A program made the position numbers and the translations under genes. Positions 1-7,499 of a stretch of 13,115 bases of DNA are shown here, piece after piece; positions within the stretch are counted from its first letter, which is position 1; each line of letters begins with the position of its first letter. The notes beneath the pieces were generated by a model. That model was given only the letters and a program-made list of their open reading frames with translations, did no database searches and was not told where the DNA came from. Source of the DNA: DASXUG01 sp964620425 (GTDB lineage: Bacteria; Pseudomonadota; Gammaproteobacteria; Burkholderiales; Methylophilaceae); assembly GCA_964620425.1 (NCBI GenBank), contig CAZUGV010000020.1:1-13115 (forward strand). The letters run 5' to 3'.

Positions 1-473
1 CCAATACGCCTCGAACATTCGTCAATGGAGGCTATTTGACCATTGATGGTTTTGAGACACAGGCTAAGTGGAGAGTTACGCCAAAGACCTTGCTACTTGC
101 CAATTACGCCTATGTGAACATTAATGCGAATGATGACATTAATGCGAGTGAGCAAGTTAAGAGCGAACTTAAGGCAGAGGCTTCTATGGCGACTACTACT
201 ATCAGCGGCCTGTTGAGTCACCATTTTAATGATAGCTGGGATGCCAGCCTTGCCTATTATCAAGTCGGTGCTGTCGCTGCGCTAGGGGATGGCTCCTCTG
301 TGCCCTTAAATCGACGCTGGGATGCGCGATTGGCTCATAAGTTTTCTGCTGGTCGCTGGCGTGGTGAAGTTTCTGGCACGGTGCAAAACTTGCTCAACGA
401 CCACTATCAAGAGTTTGCAGTATACAACACCATGCGTCGTCGCGCTTATCTCAACCTCACGTTAGAGTTTTAA
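1..473 (+). CDS. TonB-dependent receptor, C-terminal end (partial)
   Basis: The reading frame is open from the window edge (first full codon at 3, reading NTPRTFVNGGYLTIDGF) to TAA at 471-473, so only about the last 156 residues of a larger outer-membrane protein are seen. Alternating polar and hydrophobic strands, the phrase VQNLLNDHYQEFAVYNTMRR and a C-terminal phenylalanine (LNLTLEF) are typical of the last beta-strands of TonB-dependent receptors and of the BAM-recognised C-terminus. Such receptors import ligands across the outer membrane using TonB-ExbBD energy. The plug domain and ligand class lie outside the window. The TTG at 36 is an internal leucine, not a start. The next gene begins 11 bases downstream, which suggests one transcript with the substrate-binding protein and the c-di-GMP enzyme. 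The substrate cannot be told from this fragment. Confidence 0.9.
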   Translation, partial: NTPRTFVNGGYLTIDGFETQAKWRVTPKTLLLANYAYVNINANDDINASEQVKSELKAEASMATTTISGLLSHHFNDSWDASLAYYQVGAVAALGDGSSVPLNRRWDARLAHKFSAGRWRGEVSGTVQNLLNDHYQEFAVYNTMRRRAYLNLTLEF

Positions 474-484
474 CTGGATTTTGA

Positions 485-1447
485 TTGACGATTGTGACTC
501 ATATCAATAACAGGCTGATTAGACGGCTATTTCAGTCTTTGATGGTGATCAGCATCTTACTGATGTCGCCCATTGTTTTCGCTTGGGACAATCTTACCGT
601 GATTGCGAATACGAACAATAGTGCCAGTGCTGAGTTTGTAGATGAGTTTAAAGTGAATTGGCAAAAATTGGGTGGTGCTAATTTGCCGATTAACTTAGTT
701 GATCTTGAGCAACTCAATGCAACTAACATATCTAACAACTCGCTGGTGATTGCAGTGGGCGTTCAGGCTTTGGTCAGTGCTAGCAAGCTTGATATAAAAA
801 TCCCAGTCATGGGTGTGCTGATACCCAAACTTTCGTATGACAAAATCTTGAAAGACAGTGGCCGATCAGTTGGTAACTTATCTGCGATTTTTATTGATCA
901 ATCGATTTCGCGCCAGATGGCCTTCTTAAAAACAGTGTTACCCAATACAAAAACGGTAGGGGTGTTACTAGGTAATACATCTTCTGTGCTACGTGATGAT
1001 GTATACAAATCAGCAAACAAAGCTGGTATAGATGTGCATATTGATGTGGTGACTCAACCTGATGAACTGACGCGTAAGCTTCAACACACGCTTGCCGCTA
1101 GTGATGTAATACTAGCGATAGCAGACCCAGAGATTTACAACAAAGATACCGCTGCCACGTTTTTGTTGACGACCTATCGTCAACAACGGCCAGTGATTGG
1201 GTTTTCGCAAGCTTACGTTAAGGCGGGCGCGTTAGCAGGGATATTTAGCACGCCAAAATTACTCGCTAAGCAAGCGGTTGAGCAGGTACTTTTGCTAAAA
1301 GATAAGCCAATTTTACCTGCGCCACTGAATCCGCAATATTTTTCCGTTGAAGTCAATCGACAAGTCGCACGCTCATTAAGCATAGAGATTTTAGATGGCT
1401 TATCTATTACCGAGCAAACTTTAAAATTTGAAAGAGCCATGCCATGA
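485..1447 (+). CDS. ABC-type substrate-binding protein, periplasmic (PF04392-like)
   Basis: A 320-residue exported protein. The N-terminus has a basic region (R10, R13, R14), a hydrophobic core and a likely cleavage site after A33 (IVFA|W). The mature part has the two-lobed Rossmann-like pattern of the ABC substrate-binding family PF04392: AVGVQAL near residue 97, a central lobe around TVGVLLGNTSSVLRDD, and the C-terminal signature PVIGFSQAYVKAGALAGIFS. The start is TTG at 485, with GGA (476-478) 6 bases upstream; the next in-frame ATG (542) would remove the basic part of the signal peptide. No permease or ATPase gene is adjacent. Instead its TGA overlaps the next start as ATGA, so it is probably translationally coupled to the GGDEF-EAL protein. 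I infer that it delivers a ligand signal to that sensor or captures the TonB receptor's cargo. The ligand is unknown. Confidence 0.82.
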   Translation: MTIVTHINNRLIRRLFQSLMVISILLMSPIVFAWDNLTVIANTNNSASAEFVDEFKVNWQKLGGANLPINLVDLEQLNATNISNNSLVIAVGVQALVSASKLDIKIPVMGVLIPKLSYDKILKDSGRSVGNLSAIFIDQSISRQMAFLKTVLPNTKTVGVLLGNTSSVLRDDVYKSANKAGIDVHIDVVTQPDELTRKLQHTLAASDVILAIADPEIYNKDTAATFLLTTYRQQRPVIGFSQAYVKAGALAGIFSTPKLLAKQAVEQVLLLKDKPILPAPLNPQYFSVEVNRQVARSLSIEILDGLSITEQTLKFERAMP

Positions 1448-3564
1448 AAAAATTGGGCATAAAAATGCAATTGGTTTTATTGGGAATTGTACCAATTACG
1501 ATTGTTACGATGATATTCACTGCGTACTCCATCATTAACAGTATTCGAATAATCGAGATGTCGCTTAACGACCGTGGACGCGTGATTGCAACACAACTCG
1601 CCCCTGCTAGTGAGTATGGCGTGGTATCTGGCAATTTAAACTTTTTGCAACCGTTGATTCAGCAGGCAATGACCAGTGAGTCTGATATTGTTTCAATATT
1701 GATTTCCGATGAATTTGGTCGTACCTTGGCGGTGAGTGGTCGGCAAACCGAGCCAGTTTCGGCAGATATGGCTACACAAACTAGCCCGCAAGTGTTTGAT
1801 CTTAAAGATAAGGTGGTCTTTACTGCCCCAGTGTATAAAAACAAGGTGGAAATTGATGATTTTGCAGATGAAACTGCAATGATCCACCGCTTTCCCAATA
1901 GCAGTAAGTCGAGTCTAGTTGGACAAGTCTATGTAACAATGAGCCGAAATGGTATCGAAGCAGCCGAGAAAACATTAATCGCTCGTAACATGTTATTTGC
2001 GGCGATTAGTTTATTGGTCACCACCCTATTTGCTTGGTCTATTGGAAGAAAAATTAGTCGCCCAATAGAGTCACTGGCTGATGCAGTCAATAGTATTGGT
2101 AAAGGTCACTTTGAGTTGCGTATTGACGAAAACTCTATCGGCGAGATTTACACGTTGCAACAAGGTTTTAATAATATGGCGAGCCGCATTGCACAATCGC
2201 ATGATTTTTTGCAGGATCGCATTGAAGATGCGACTATTCAGCTAAGTTACCAAGCGCAACATGATGAGTTGACTGGTTTAGTCAATCGACGCGAGTTTGA
2301 ACAGCGACTGGAGCGCGCTTTATTTCGTGCCAAACAGCAAGATTTGCAGCATGTGTTTTGCTATATGGATTTAGACCAATTTAAAATCGTCAATGACACT
2401 TGTGGACATCAGGCGGGAGACGAACTGCTGCGTCAAATTAGCCTGATTTTAAGTAATCGCGTGCGTGATACGGATACGCTAGCTCGTTTAGGCGGCGATG
2501 AATTTGGTTTGCTATTGGAAAACTGTACGATTGATGTAGCGATTAAAATGGTCGAAGAGCTGCGAGAGCTAGTGCAGAATTTTAGATTTGTGCATAGCGA
2601 TAAAATCTTTAGAATCGGCGTGAGTATTGGCATGGTATCTGTCAATAAAGATACCTTAAGCCTCGGCAAAGTAATGGCGCAGGCAGATTCCGCTTGTTAC
2701 GCCGCAAAAGATCATGGGCGTAATCGCATTCATGTATATCAAGCACAGGATGATGAGCTCACTAAACGCCATGGTGAGATGGAGTGGGTGTCTCGTATTA
2801 ACCAAGCGATTGAGGATGACCGCTTTTGCTTGTTCTGCCAACCGATTATTCCGTTTAAAGATTTTGTTGAAAAACCGCATATATTTGAAATATTGGTACG
2901 CAAGGTAGATGAGCATGGTAAGTTGATTCCGCCGATGGCGTTTATTCCTGCTGCGGAACGCTATCACTTAATGCCGTTGATTGATCGCTGGGTGATTAAG
3001 AACACATTTTCCATCTATCGTGATTATTTAAATGCAAACAACATTAAAACTAATCATCTGTTTTCAATCAACCTCTCTGGCGTTTCGCTCGGAGATAAAT
3101 ATTTACTTGAGTTTATAAAGGAGCAGTTTGAGTTTTATCAAGTTTCGCCCAATAATATTTGCTTTGAAATTACAGAAACTGCAGCCATCGTCAATTTAAC
3201 CACGACGATCCACCTAATAAATGCCCTTAAAGGGCTGGGATGTAAGTTTTTACTCGATGATTTTGGCAGTGGCATGTCATCATTTGCGTATCTCAAAAAC
3301 TTGCCCGTAGACTTTTTAAAGATGGATGGAAGCTACGTGCAAGACATTACGCACAACGAAATTGACTTGGCAATGGTAAAATCTATTCATAGCATTGCAG
3401 ACGCTATGCATATTAAGACTATTGCTGAGTTTGTAGAATCAACCGAAGCGATGCAGTTGCTAAAAGACATTGGTGTAGATTATGGTCAAGGCTTTTTCTT
3501 GGGTAAACCCGTACCCTTAGAGAGTATACTCAAACATATCAATCAGTTAGATATGGTTATTTAA
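1444..3564 (+). CDS. membrane sensor GGDEF-EAL c-di-GMP enzyme
   Basis: A 706-residue inner-membrane protein. Membrane segments lie near residues 7-29 and 182-201, bracketing a periplasmic sensor of about 150 residues. That sensor contains QLAPASEYGVVSGN, a phrase I recall from BarA-like and CHASE8-like sensors. A HAMP linker follows (about 200-253). The GGDEF domain keeps DLDQFKIVND, the catalytic GGDEF at 350-354 and an inhibitory I-site RxxD at 341-344, so diguanylate cyclase activity with product inhibition is plausible. The EAL domain reads EIL (482-484) instead of EAL but retains the metal and catalytic residues: N543, E575 (FEITE), D605-D606, K626 and E662/E665, so phosphodiesterase activity is also plausible. 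The start overlaps the upstream stop by 4 bp. By family knowledge it makes or degrades c-di-GMP; which activity dominates cannot be read from sequence. Confidence 0.93.
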   Translation: MKKLGIKMQLVLLGIVPITIVTMIFTAYSIINSIRIIEMSLNDRGRVIATQLAPASEYGVVSGNLNFLQPLIQQAMTSESDIVSILISDEFGRTLAVSGRQTEPVSADMATQTSPQVFDLKDKVVFTAPVYKNKVEIDDFADETAMIHRFPNSSKSSLVGQVYVTMSRNGIEAAEKTLIARNMLFAAISLLVTTLFAWSIGRKISRPIESLADAVNSIGKGHFELRIDENSIGEIYTLQQGFNNMASRIAQSHDFLQDRIEDATIQLSYQAQHDELTGLVNRREFEQRLERALFRAKQQDLQHVFCYMDLDQFKIVNDTCGHQAGDELLRQISLILSNRVRDTDTLARLGGDEFGLLLENCTIDVAIKMVEELRELVQNFRFVHSDKIFRIGVSIGMVSVNKDTLSLGKVMAQADSACYAAKDHGRNRIHVYQAQDDELTKRHGEMEWVSRINQAIEDDRFCLFCQPIIPFKDFVEKPHIFEILVRKVDEHGKLIPPMAFIPAAERYHLMPLIDRWVIKNTFSIYRDYLNANNIKTNHLFSINLSGVSLGDKYLLEFIKEQFEFYQVSPNNICFEITETAAIVNLTTTIHLINALKGLGCKFLLDDFGSGMSSFAYLKNLPVDFLKMDGSYVQDITHNEIDLAMVKSIHSIADAMHIKTIAEFVESTEAMQLLKDIGVDYGQGFFLGKPVPLESILKHINQLDMVI

Positions 3565-3567
3565 GGA
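3563..3567 (+). promoter_or_regulatory. ribosome binding site overlapping a stop codon
   Basis: AAGGA shares bases with the TAA stop (3562-3564) of the GGDEF-EAL gene and lies 8 bases before the ATG at 3576. Ribosomes finishing the first gene would therefore sit on the start region of the ParA-like gene, which supports co-translation in one operon. Confidence 0.7.
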
Positions 3568-3575
3568 CTCCTATT

Positions 3576-4211
3576 ATGAGAACTATCCTAGTTGTAAACC
3601 CCAAAGGTGGGAGCGGTAAAACCACGATGGCGACTAACCTTGCAGGCTATTTTGCCAGTCGAGGTAAGCATGTGGTGCTATCTGATTTGGACAGACAGCA
3701 ATCATCGCTAGGCTGGTTAGCGCGCAGACCAACACATTTACCTTTAATTCATGGCTTAAACGCGCGTGGTAAAAATGCGGATAGCTTGAGCGCAGACTGG
3801 ACAATTATTGATTCCCCTGCGGGTCTGCATGGGGATAAATTGAGCGAGGCAGTTAAAGTTGCTGATTGGGTCGTGGTGCCGATGCAATCGTCCAGTTTTG
3901 ATATTGGCGCTACTGAAGACTTTCTGAAAATATTAAGTGACGAAAAAGCCGTGCGTAAAGAGCGCACTTTTGTGGCAATGATGGGCATGCGCATTGATAG
4001 CCGCACTAAAGCTGCGGCAAAATTAGCCGATTACTTAGCTGAGAGCGATTTTCCTGTGATGGGGCATTTACGAGATGCACAAGTGTATGTGCAAGCGGCA
4101 GAGCAGGGGGCGAGTATTTTTGACATGCGTCCTTCGCTAGTGACGCGTGATATACAACAATGGGCGCCATTATTGCATTGGATAGTAAATGCAGATCGCA
4201 ACGCTAAATAG
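3576..4211 (+). CDS. orphan ParA/MinD-family ATPase
   Basis: A 211-residue cytosolic P-loop ATPase. It has a deviant Walker A (PKGGSGKTT, residues 9-17, with signature lysine K10 and K15), a Walker A' DLDRQQS (37-43) and a Walker B-like IIDSPAG (77-83). These define the ParA/MinD superfamily, whose members dimerise on ATP and position plasmids, chromosome origins, chemosensory arrays, flagella or other cargo. The length is that of short ParA proteins without an N-terminal DNA-binding helix-turn-helix. There is no parB gene or centromere-like repeat array nearby, so classical plasmid partition is unlikely. It is 11 bp downstream of the c-di-GMP enzyme, with an overlapping ribosome site. The cargo is unknown; a role in placing an envelope or signalling complex is only an inference. 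Confidence 0.88.
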   Translation: MRTILVVNPKGGSGKTTMATNLAGYFASRGKHVVLSDLDRQQSSLGWLARRPTHLPLIHGLNARGKNADSLSADWTIIDSPAGLHGDKLSEAVKVADWVVVPMQSSSFDIGATEDFLKILSDEKAVRKERTFVAMMGMRIDSRTKAAAKLADYLAESDFPVMGHLRDAQVYVQAAEQGASIFDMRPSLVTRDIQQWAPLLHWIVNADRNAK

Positions 4212-4278
4212 TTTTTAATTTTATGCTGACCAGATTTTTGAGTTAGCTTGGTGACTTCTTAACCCGCAAAACACAAGC

Positions 4279-5271
4279 ATGCCGAATGAGATTGAACTTA
4301 AACTGCGGGTTGCGCCCAATGTAAAACAAACGCTGTCAGATCATCCTGACATACAAACCAATTTGTTTGGCGAGCCCTACACGCGCTCACTGATTAGTAT
4401 TTACTATGACACCCCTGAGCTTTATTTACTGGACGCAGGGTTGAGCTTGCGTGTGCGTAGCATGGCAGGTGGTTGGTTTCAGGCTGTAAAAAGTACTGGG
4501 TACTCAGTTGGCGGATTACACCAGCGACTGGAGTGGGAAGATTTACTCACCAAGAACGAGCCAGACTTTGACAAAATTAAAGAGCCTCATCTAGCCCATA
4601 TTTTTTCTTCGCCAGACTTACGTAAGGCGTTAAAGCCAGTGTTTGTGGTAGATGTTATCCGCACAGATTGGAATCTTAAATATCAGGATGGTACTGAAAT
4701 CGAAGTTTCCTTAGATGATGGTGAACTGAAGGTGTGTCAGCCCCGCGTTTGGGAGAGTATTGAGCCGATACATGAGTTAGAAATTGAGCTCAAAACAGGC
4801 GGCAACAAACAGCATTTATTTGATTTAGCATTAGCCTTGCAAAAAGAGGTGCCGTTTACAATCGAAAACTCAAGTAAAGCACAACTAGGTTACAGACACT
4901 TACGTGCTGAACCCACGATTAAGACCCATTCATATGCGACCAAAGTGCCAAGTCGCCACCAAGCGCCAAAAGAGCGAGGCGCTATCTATATCGCGCAAAT
5001 TCAAGCAAACCAAGAGATTTTACAGAAGATCAATCATAATGCCTCTGTATCACAAATCCGCTTTGATATTGAGCGCCTGAAAATTGCTATTATGCAGACG
5101 ATGCCTAAAACTAACTTTCTGATTCGCGAGTTAGACTGGCTCAATGCTTATATGCTAACGCCTTGTGATGATGACCAGTATCAAGTGTTGCAAGAAACTC
5201 TGCATAGTCAGCGTTATCAATCACTCATGCTTAACCTTAGTGCTTGGGTTTATTGCGAAAAATCTTATTAG
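4279..5271 (+). CDS. CYTH-domain triphosphatase-like protein with short degenerate CHAD-like tail
   Basis: A 330-residue cytosolic protein. The N-terminus carries the CYTH signature ExExK (E4, E6, K8), followed by YYDT (42-45), LRVR (57-60) and K71, then later acidic strands IEVSLDD and ELEIELKTG. These residues line the triphosphate tunnel in CYTH/TTM enzymes such as YgiF inorganic triphosphatase. The CYTH part runs to about residue 205. YgiF-type proteins then have a CHAD domain of about 200 residues; here only about 125 remain, with one CHAD-like helix (VSQIRFDIERLKIAI), where the canonical H-x-x-R-V pattern lacks its histidine. The tail therefore looks shortened and degenerate. The ATG at 4279 has no clear Shine-Dalgarno sequence. 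Likely activity is PPPi hydrolysis, by family; the tail may have lost polyphosphate binding. Confidence 0.85.
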   Translation: MPNEIELKLRVAPNVKQTLSDHPDIQTNLFGEPYTRSLISIYYDTPELYLLDAGLSLRVRSMAGGWFQAVKSTGYSVGGLHQRLEWEDLLTKNEPDFDKIKEPHLAHIFSSPDLRKALKPVFVVDVIRTDWNLKYQDGTEIEVSLDDGELKVCQPRVWESIEPIHELEIELKTGGNKQHLFDLALALQKEVPFTIENSSKAQLGYRHLRAEPTIKTHSYATKVPSRHQAPKERGAIYIAQIQANQEILQKINHNASVSQIRFDIERLKIAIMQTMPKTNFLIRELDWLNAYMLTPCDDDQYQVLQETLHSQRYQSLMLNLSAWVYCEKSY

Positions 5272-5276
5272 CCTGA

Positions 5277-5303
5277 TTGAGCCGCAAAGCCTATGCGGCT
5301 CAA
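5277..5303. repeat. 10-bp perfect hairpin in convergent intergenic gap
   Basis: TTGAGCCGCA (5277-5286) and TGCGGCTCAA (5294-5303) form a perfect GC-rich stem with a 7-base loop, 5 bases after the CYTH gene stop and about 80 bases beyond the end of the convergent glycine-zipper gene. No T-run follows on either strand, so it is not a classical intrinsic terminator. It may still act as an mRNA 3'-end stabiliser or a weak bidirectional terminator. Confidence 0.6.
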
Positions 5304-5385
5304 GGTCAGCACTAATTTAAAGGTTAACTTGTTCAACACTTTTTATTGATGCCTGTAGTGATTGATACTTGTAGCCACCTTACGT

Positions 5386-6072
5386 TTACCAATAGTCACG
5401 TCCTTGTCTGCGACCATGACGGCCTTCGTAACCCCTACCTTCACCGTAGGTGATTGGGCTAATCACAGCAGGCTGTGCATCATAATAACCAGTTGCACCA
5501 TAAGTGGGTGCTTGACTATTTTCTGCAGCAACCATGACGCGTACTCGAATCGAGTCACCAGGATGAGTGTTAGTCACGGTTGAGTATGTTCGACCATTGT
5601 AATTGTATTGCACCAAGTAACCACGATTGATCGTTTGCCAGTTATCTACGCTGACGCAACGTTGCACGGGGCGATCAACAGTGCGTGATCCGTAATTGCC
5701 TTGATTGTTATTACCAATACGATCACCCACCACAGCCCCCACTCCAGCGCCGACTGCTGCTGCCGCAACACGACCAGTACCGCGACCAATATTGCCACCT
5801 AGTAAACCACCAGCGATACCGCCAATAATTGCGCCAGTCGGAGAGCGATCTTGCTGGTAGCCATAGTTGTCACCATAACTTTCACGCACATATTCGGTAC
5901 GACATTCTTGGCGCGGTGAGTTCACGCGCTCTGTTTGTGGCGTTACGCTGAGTACGCGCGCATTATCGTAATAGTCATCATCTGCTATCGCAGGAAAAGC
6001 AACTGTTGTTGCAATTAAAGTAGAAACAGTTAAATGGCTCCATTTTAAAAAACGTTGATTTAAGCTACGCAT
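5386..6072 (-). CDS. glycine-zipper envelope protein (17-kDa antigen-like)
   Basis: A 228-residue protein encoded divergently from the pentapeptide-repeat gene. It has a Sec-type signal peptide with probable cleavage after A30 (FPAIA|DDD). A soluble segment contains C57 (RQECRTEYV). A glycine zipper follows at about 80-120 (GAIIGGIAGG, then GAGVGAVVGDRIG), the pattern of Rick_17kDa_Anti / glycine-zipper 2TM proteins that pack as paired helices in the envelope. A second cysteine (VQRCVSVDN) could pair with C57. A beta-like stretch (YLVQYNYNGRTYSTV) and a low-complexity G/R/Y tail end the protein. There is no lipobox. A strong AGAGGA site precedes the ATG on the minus strand. Family members are linked to outer-membrane integrity; the exact role is unknown. 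Confidence 0.8.
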   Translation of the reverse strand: MRSLNQRFLKWSHLTVSTLIATTVAFPAIADDDYYDNARVLSVTPQTERVNSPRQECRTEYVRESYGDNYGYQQDRSPTGAIIGGIAGGLLGGNIGRGTGRVAAAAVGAGVGAVVGDRIGNNNQGNYGSRTVDRPVQRCVSVDNWQTINRGYLVQYNYNGRTYSTVTNTHPGDSIRVRVMVAAENSQAPTYGATGYYDAQPAVISPITYGEGRGYEGRHGRRQGRDYW

Positions 6073-6154
6073 TTTAATTTCCTCTCACCTTGTCAGTTAG
6101 TACTGCAAAAATTATGCAGGTGAGCAGATAACGTGGTGTGATTAAATTTCGCTG

Positions 6155-6179
6155 ACATGCAAAATGAAGATATGCATGT
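6155..6179. repeat. 7-bp inverted repeat in the divergent gap
   Basis: ACATGCA (6155-6161) and TGCATGT (6173-6179) are perfect complements with an 11-base loop, located between the divergent glycine-zipper and pentapeptide genes. This may be an operator or a small hairpin; a 4-base T run follows on the + strand. The rest of the 6073-6367 gap shows no convincing promoter pair. Confidence 0.35.
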
Positions 6180-6183
6180 TTTC

Positions 6184-6348
6184 ATGATTTTCATTAGACA
6201 GTTCAGTGTTTTGATCGTGCAGGTTTTATTCATATTCGCTTTTTCTACTGCTGGTGCTTGTGTGACTGCAGTTACTGATGTGTTCGATAAGTTAGCGCAT
6301 AGTTTGGAGGTCAATGCAAAATTGTGTATTGAATTTAAAACTAAATAA
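6184..6348 (+). CDS. doubtful small hydrophobic ORF
   Basis: An open frame of 54 residues from ATG 6184 (or 63 from ATG 6157) that ends 19 bases before the pentapeptide gene start. It has a hydrophobic stretch (FSVLIVQVLFIFAFSTAGA) followed by a short charged tail, which could pass for a signal or membrane segment. There is no well-spaced Shine-Dalgarno sequence at either ATG, no family resemblance that I recognise, and the frame overlaps the inverted repeat at 6155-6179. It is listed because it fills an otherwise unexplained gap; it is more likely leader sequence than a gene. Confidence 0.15.
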   Translation: MIFIRQFSVLIVQVLFIFAFSTAGACVTAVTDVFDKLAHSLEVNAKLCIEFKTK

Positions 6349-6357
6349 TCATTAATT

Positions 6358-6362
6358 GGAGA
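6358..6362 (+). promoter_or_regulatory. ribosome binding site that fixes the start at 6368
   Basis: GGAGA lies 5 bases before ATG 6368. The longer in-frame TTG (6356) overlaps this site and has no ribosome site of its own, so 6368 is the start. Confidence 0.75.
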
Positions 6363-6367
6363 TTAAC

Positions 6368-7426
6368 ATGAATACATTAAAGGTCATCATTGCATCTGCG
6401 TTGCTAATATTCGCAAATGTTTCTATTGGCGCACAGAGTAGCGAAGCGTTTGGTAAAAGTTGCACCACGTCACTTTCGCAAGGGCAAGTCATTCAAACGG
6501 ATTGTACGATCAATACAGAATTTCACGGCAAAACATATTGTTTTGGTAGCGAAGCTTCAAAAGCCAGCTTTATGCAAAATCCGCAAATGACAGTAGAAAA
6601 AGCCCTAGCGTTTTATGCAAAAAATGCAGAAACGCCACGTGAAAAAATTTCGCAAGCGCAAGCACTTGCAGAAATCAGCAAAAAGAACTGTGATTTATCC
6701 AACAAAGATTTAGGTTATCTCGAGTTTGATAAAATGGATTTACGTCATTGCACCATGGTCAATACGAGTTTTTTTGGTGCGTATTTGCGCGGTGCAAATT
6801 TGAGTGGCGCAAATCTTGAGCGCGCATATCTTAATCTTGCTCGATTAGAAAATACTGATTTAAGTGGCGCAAATTTAAAAGATGCCACCATCTTTCAAGC
6901 CATATTTGATAAAACCAATTTCAAAGCCGCCAATCTTACCAATGCGCGCATGATTGGCACTTTGGGTAACGTAGATATGAGTGCTGCGACTATTAAGCAA
7001 GGTAAATTTGGTCTGGATATTGGCAACCAGCCCATGGGTGCGATGCGCTTTGACGCCATAGGGGGCAACTTTGCCAATACCAATTTTGAAGGTGCAGATA
7101 TTAATCGCTCAAACTTTAAATTTGCCGATTTTAGAAACGCCAACTTACGTAATACTGATTTATTTCGTGCCGACTTTAGCAAGGCAGATTTAACTGGCGC
7201 AGACATCACGGGTGCAAAAATGGGTGAAGCTATTTTAGATGGCACGGTGATGACGAATGTTAAAGGGCTCGAAGCCATCAAAGGTTATGACATCGCAAAA
7301 GGCAAATGTGTAGATTGCATGATGGTGGCAGAAACACCTGCAAAAACAAAAATGACAGATACACAAATGACAACCATGGCAAACCCTGCGGTGCAATTGT
7401 GCAATATGCGAGGCACTAGGTATTAG
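6368..7426 (+). CDS. secreted pentapeptide-repeat protein with YHS-like N-terminal segment
   Basis: A 352-residue protein from ATG 6368. The Sec signal peptide covers about residues 1-22 (SIGA|Q). Residues 30-75 resemble a YHS domain: the typical 'GKxYyFCSxxCkxxFxxNP' pattern appears as GKTYCFGSEASKASFMQNP, but the metal-binding cysteine positions are shifted (C32, C46, C58). Pentapeptide repeats A(D/N)LXX run from about 108 to 305 (for example RGANLSGANLERAYL, and FADFRNANLRNTDLF), predicting a right-handed quadrilateral beta-helix. A non-repeat insert around 195-230 may split it into two blocks. The C-terminus has CVDC (314-317) and a polar tail. The domains suggest a periplasmic or surface scaffold. 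The exported location differs from cytosolic DNA-gyrase-mimic pentapeptide proteins, so quinolone protection is unlikely. A strong terminator follows. Confidence 0.85.
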   Translation: MNTLKVIIASALLIFANVSIGAQSSEAFGKSCTTSLSQGQVIQTDCTINTEFHGKTYCFGSEASKASFMQNPQMTVEKALAFYAKNAETPREKISQAQALAEISKKNCDLSNKDLGYLEFDKMDLRHCTMVNTSFFGAYLRGANLSGANLERAYLNLARLENTDLSGANLKDATIFQAIFDKTNFKAANLTNARMIGTLGNVDMSAATIKQGKFGLDIGNQPMGAMRFDAIGGNFANTNFEGADINRSNFKFADFRNANLRNTDLFRADFSKADLTGADITGAKMGEAILDGTVMTNVKGLEAIKGYDIAKGKCVDCMMVAETPAKTKMTDTQMTTMANPAVQLCNMRGTRY

Positions 7427-7452
7427 TTTAAGCCGTGCTTGTGTTTATTCTG

Positions 7453-7484
7453 CGACCATTCGAAATAGAGTGGTCGTTTTTTTT
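7453..7484 (+). terminator. intrinsic terminator after the pentapeptide gene
   Basis: CGACCATTC (7453-7461) pairs with GAGTGGTCG (7468-7476), with one G-T pair and a 6-base loop, followed immediately by eight T residues (7477-7484). This is a classical Rho-independent terminator 26 bases after the stop, and it isolates the downstream sulfur operon. Confidence 0.92.
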
Positions 7485-7499
7485 GGTATATATTATATA

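Noticed and set aside
3576..4211. Plasmid-type partition locus
   Set aside because: There is no ParB gene, no centromere-like iterons and no replication gene nearby; the surrounding genes look chromosomal.
5277..5303. Intrinsic terminator after the CYTH gene
   Set aside because: The stem is perfect but there is no T-run on either strand, so it is listed as a hairpin repeat only.
6356..6367. TTG start extending the pentapeptide protein by four residues
   Set aside because: The TTG overlaps the GGAGA ribosome site that serves ATG 6368.
6895..7281. 128-residue open frame on the minus strand
   Set aside because: It is antisense to the pentapeptide repeats and its repetitive L/K/S pattern simply mirrors them; it has no ribosome site and no family resemblance.
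6368..7426. Qnr-like quinolone-protection pentapeptide protein
   Set aside because: The signal peptide puts it outside the cytosol, away from gyrase, and the YHS-like segment and interrupted repeats are unlike Qnr.
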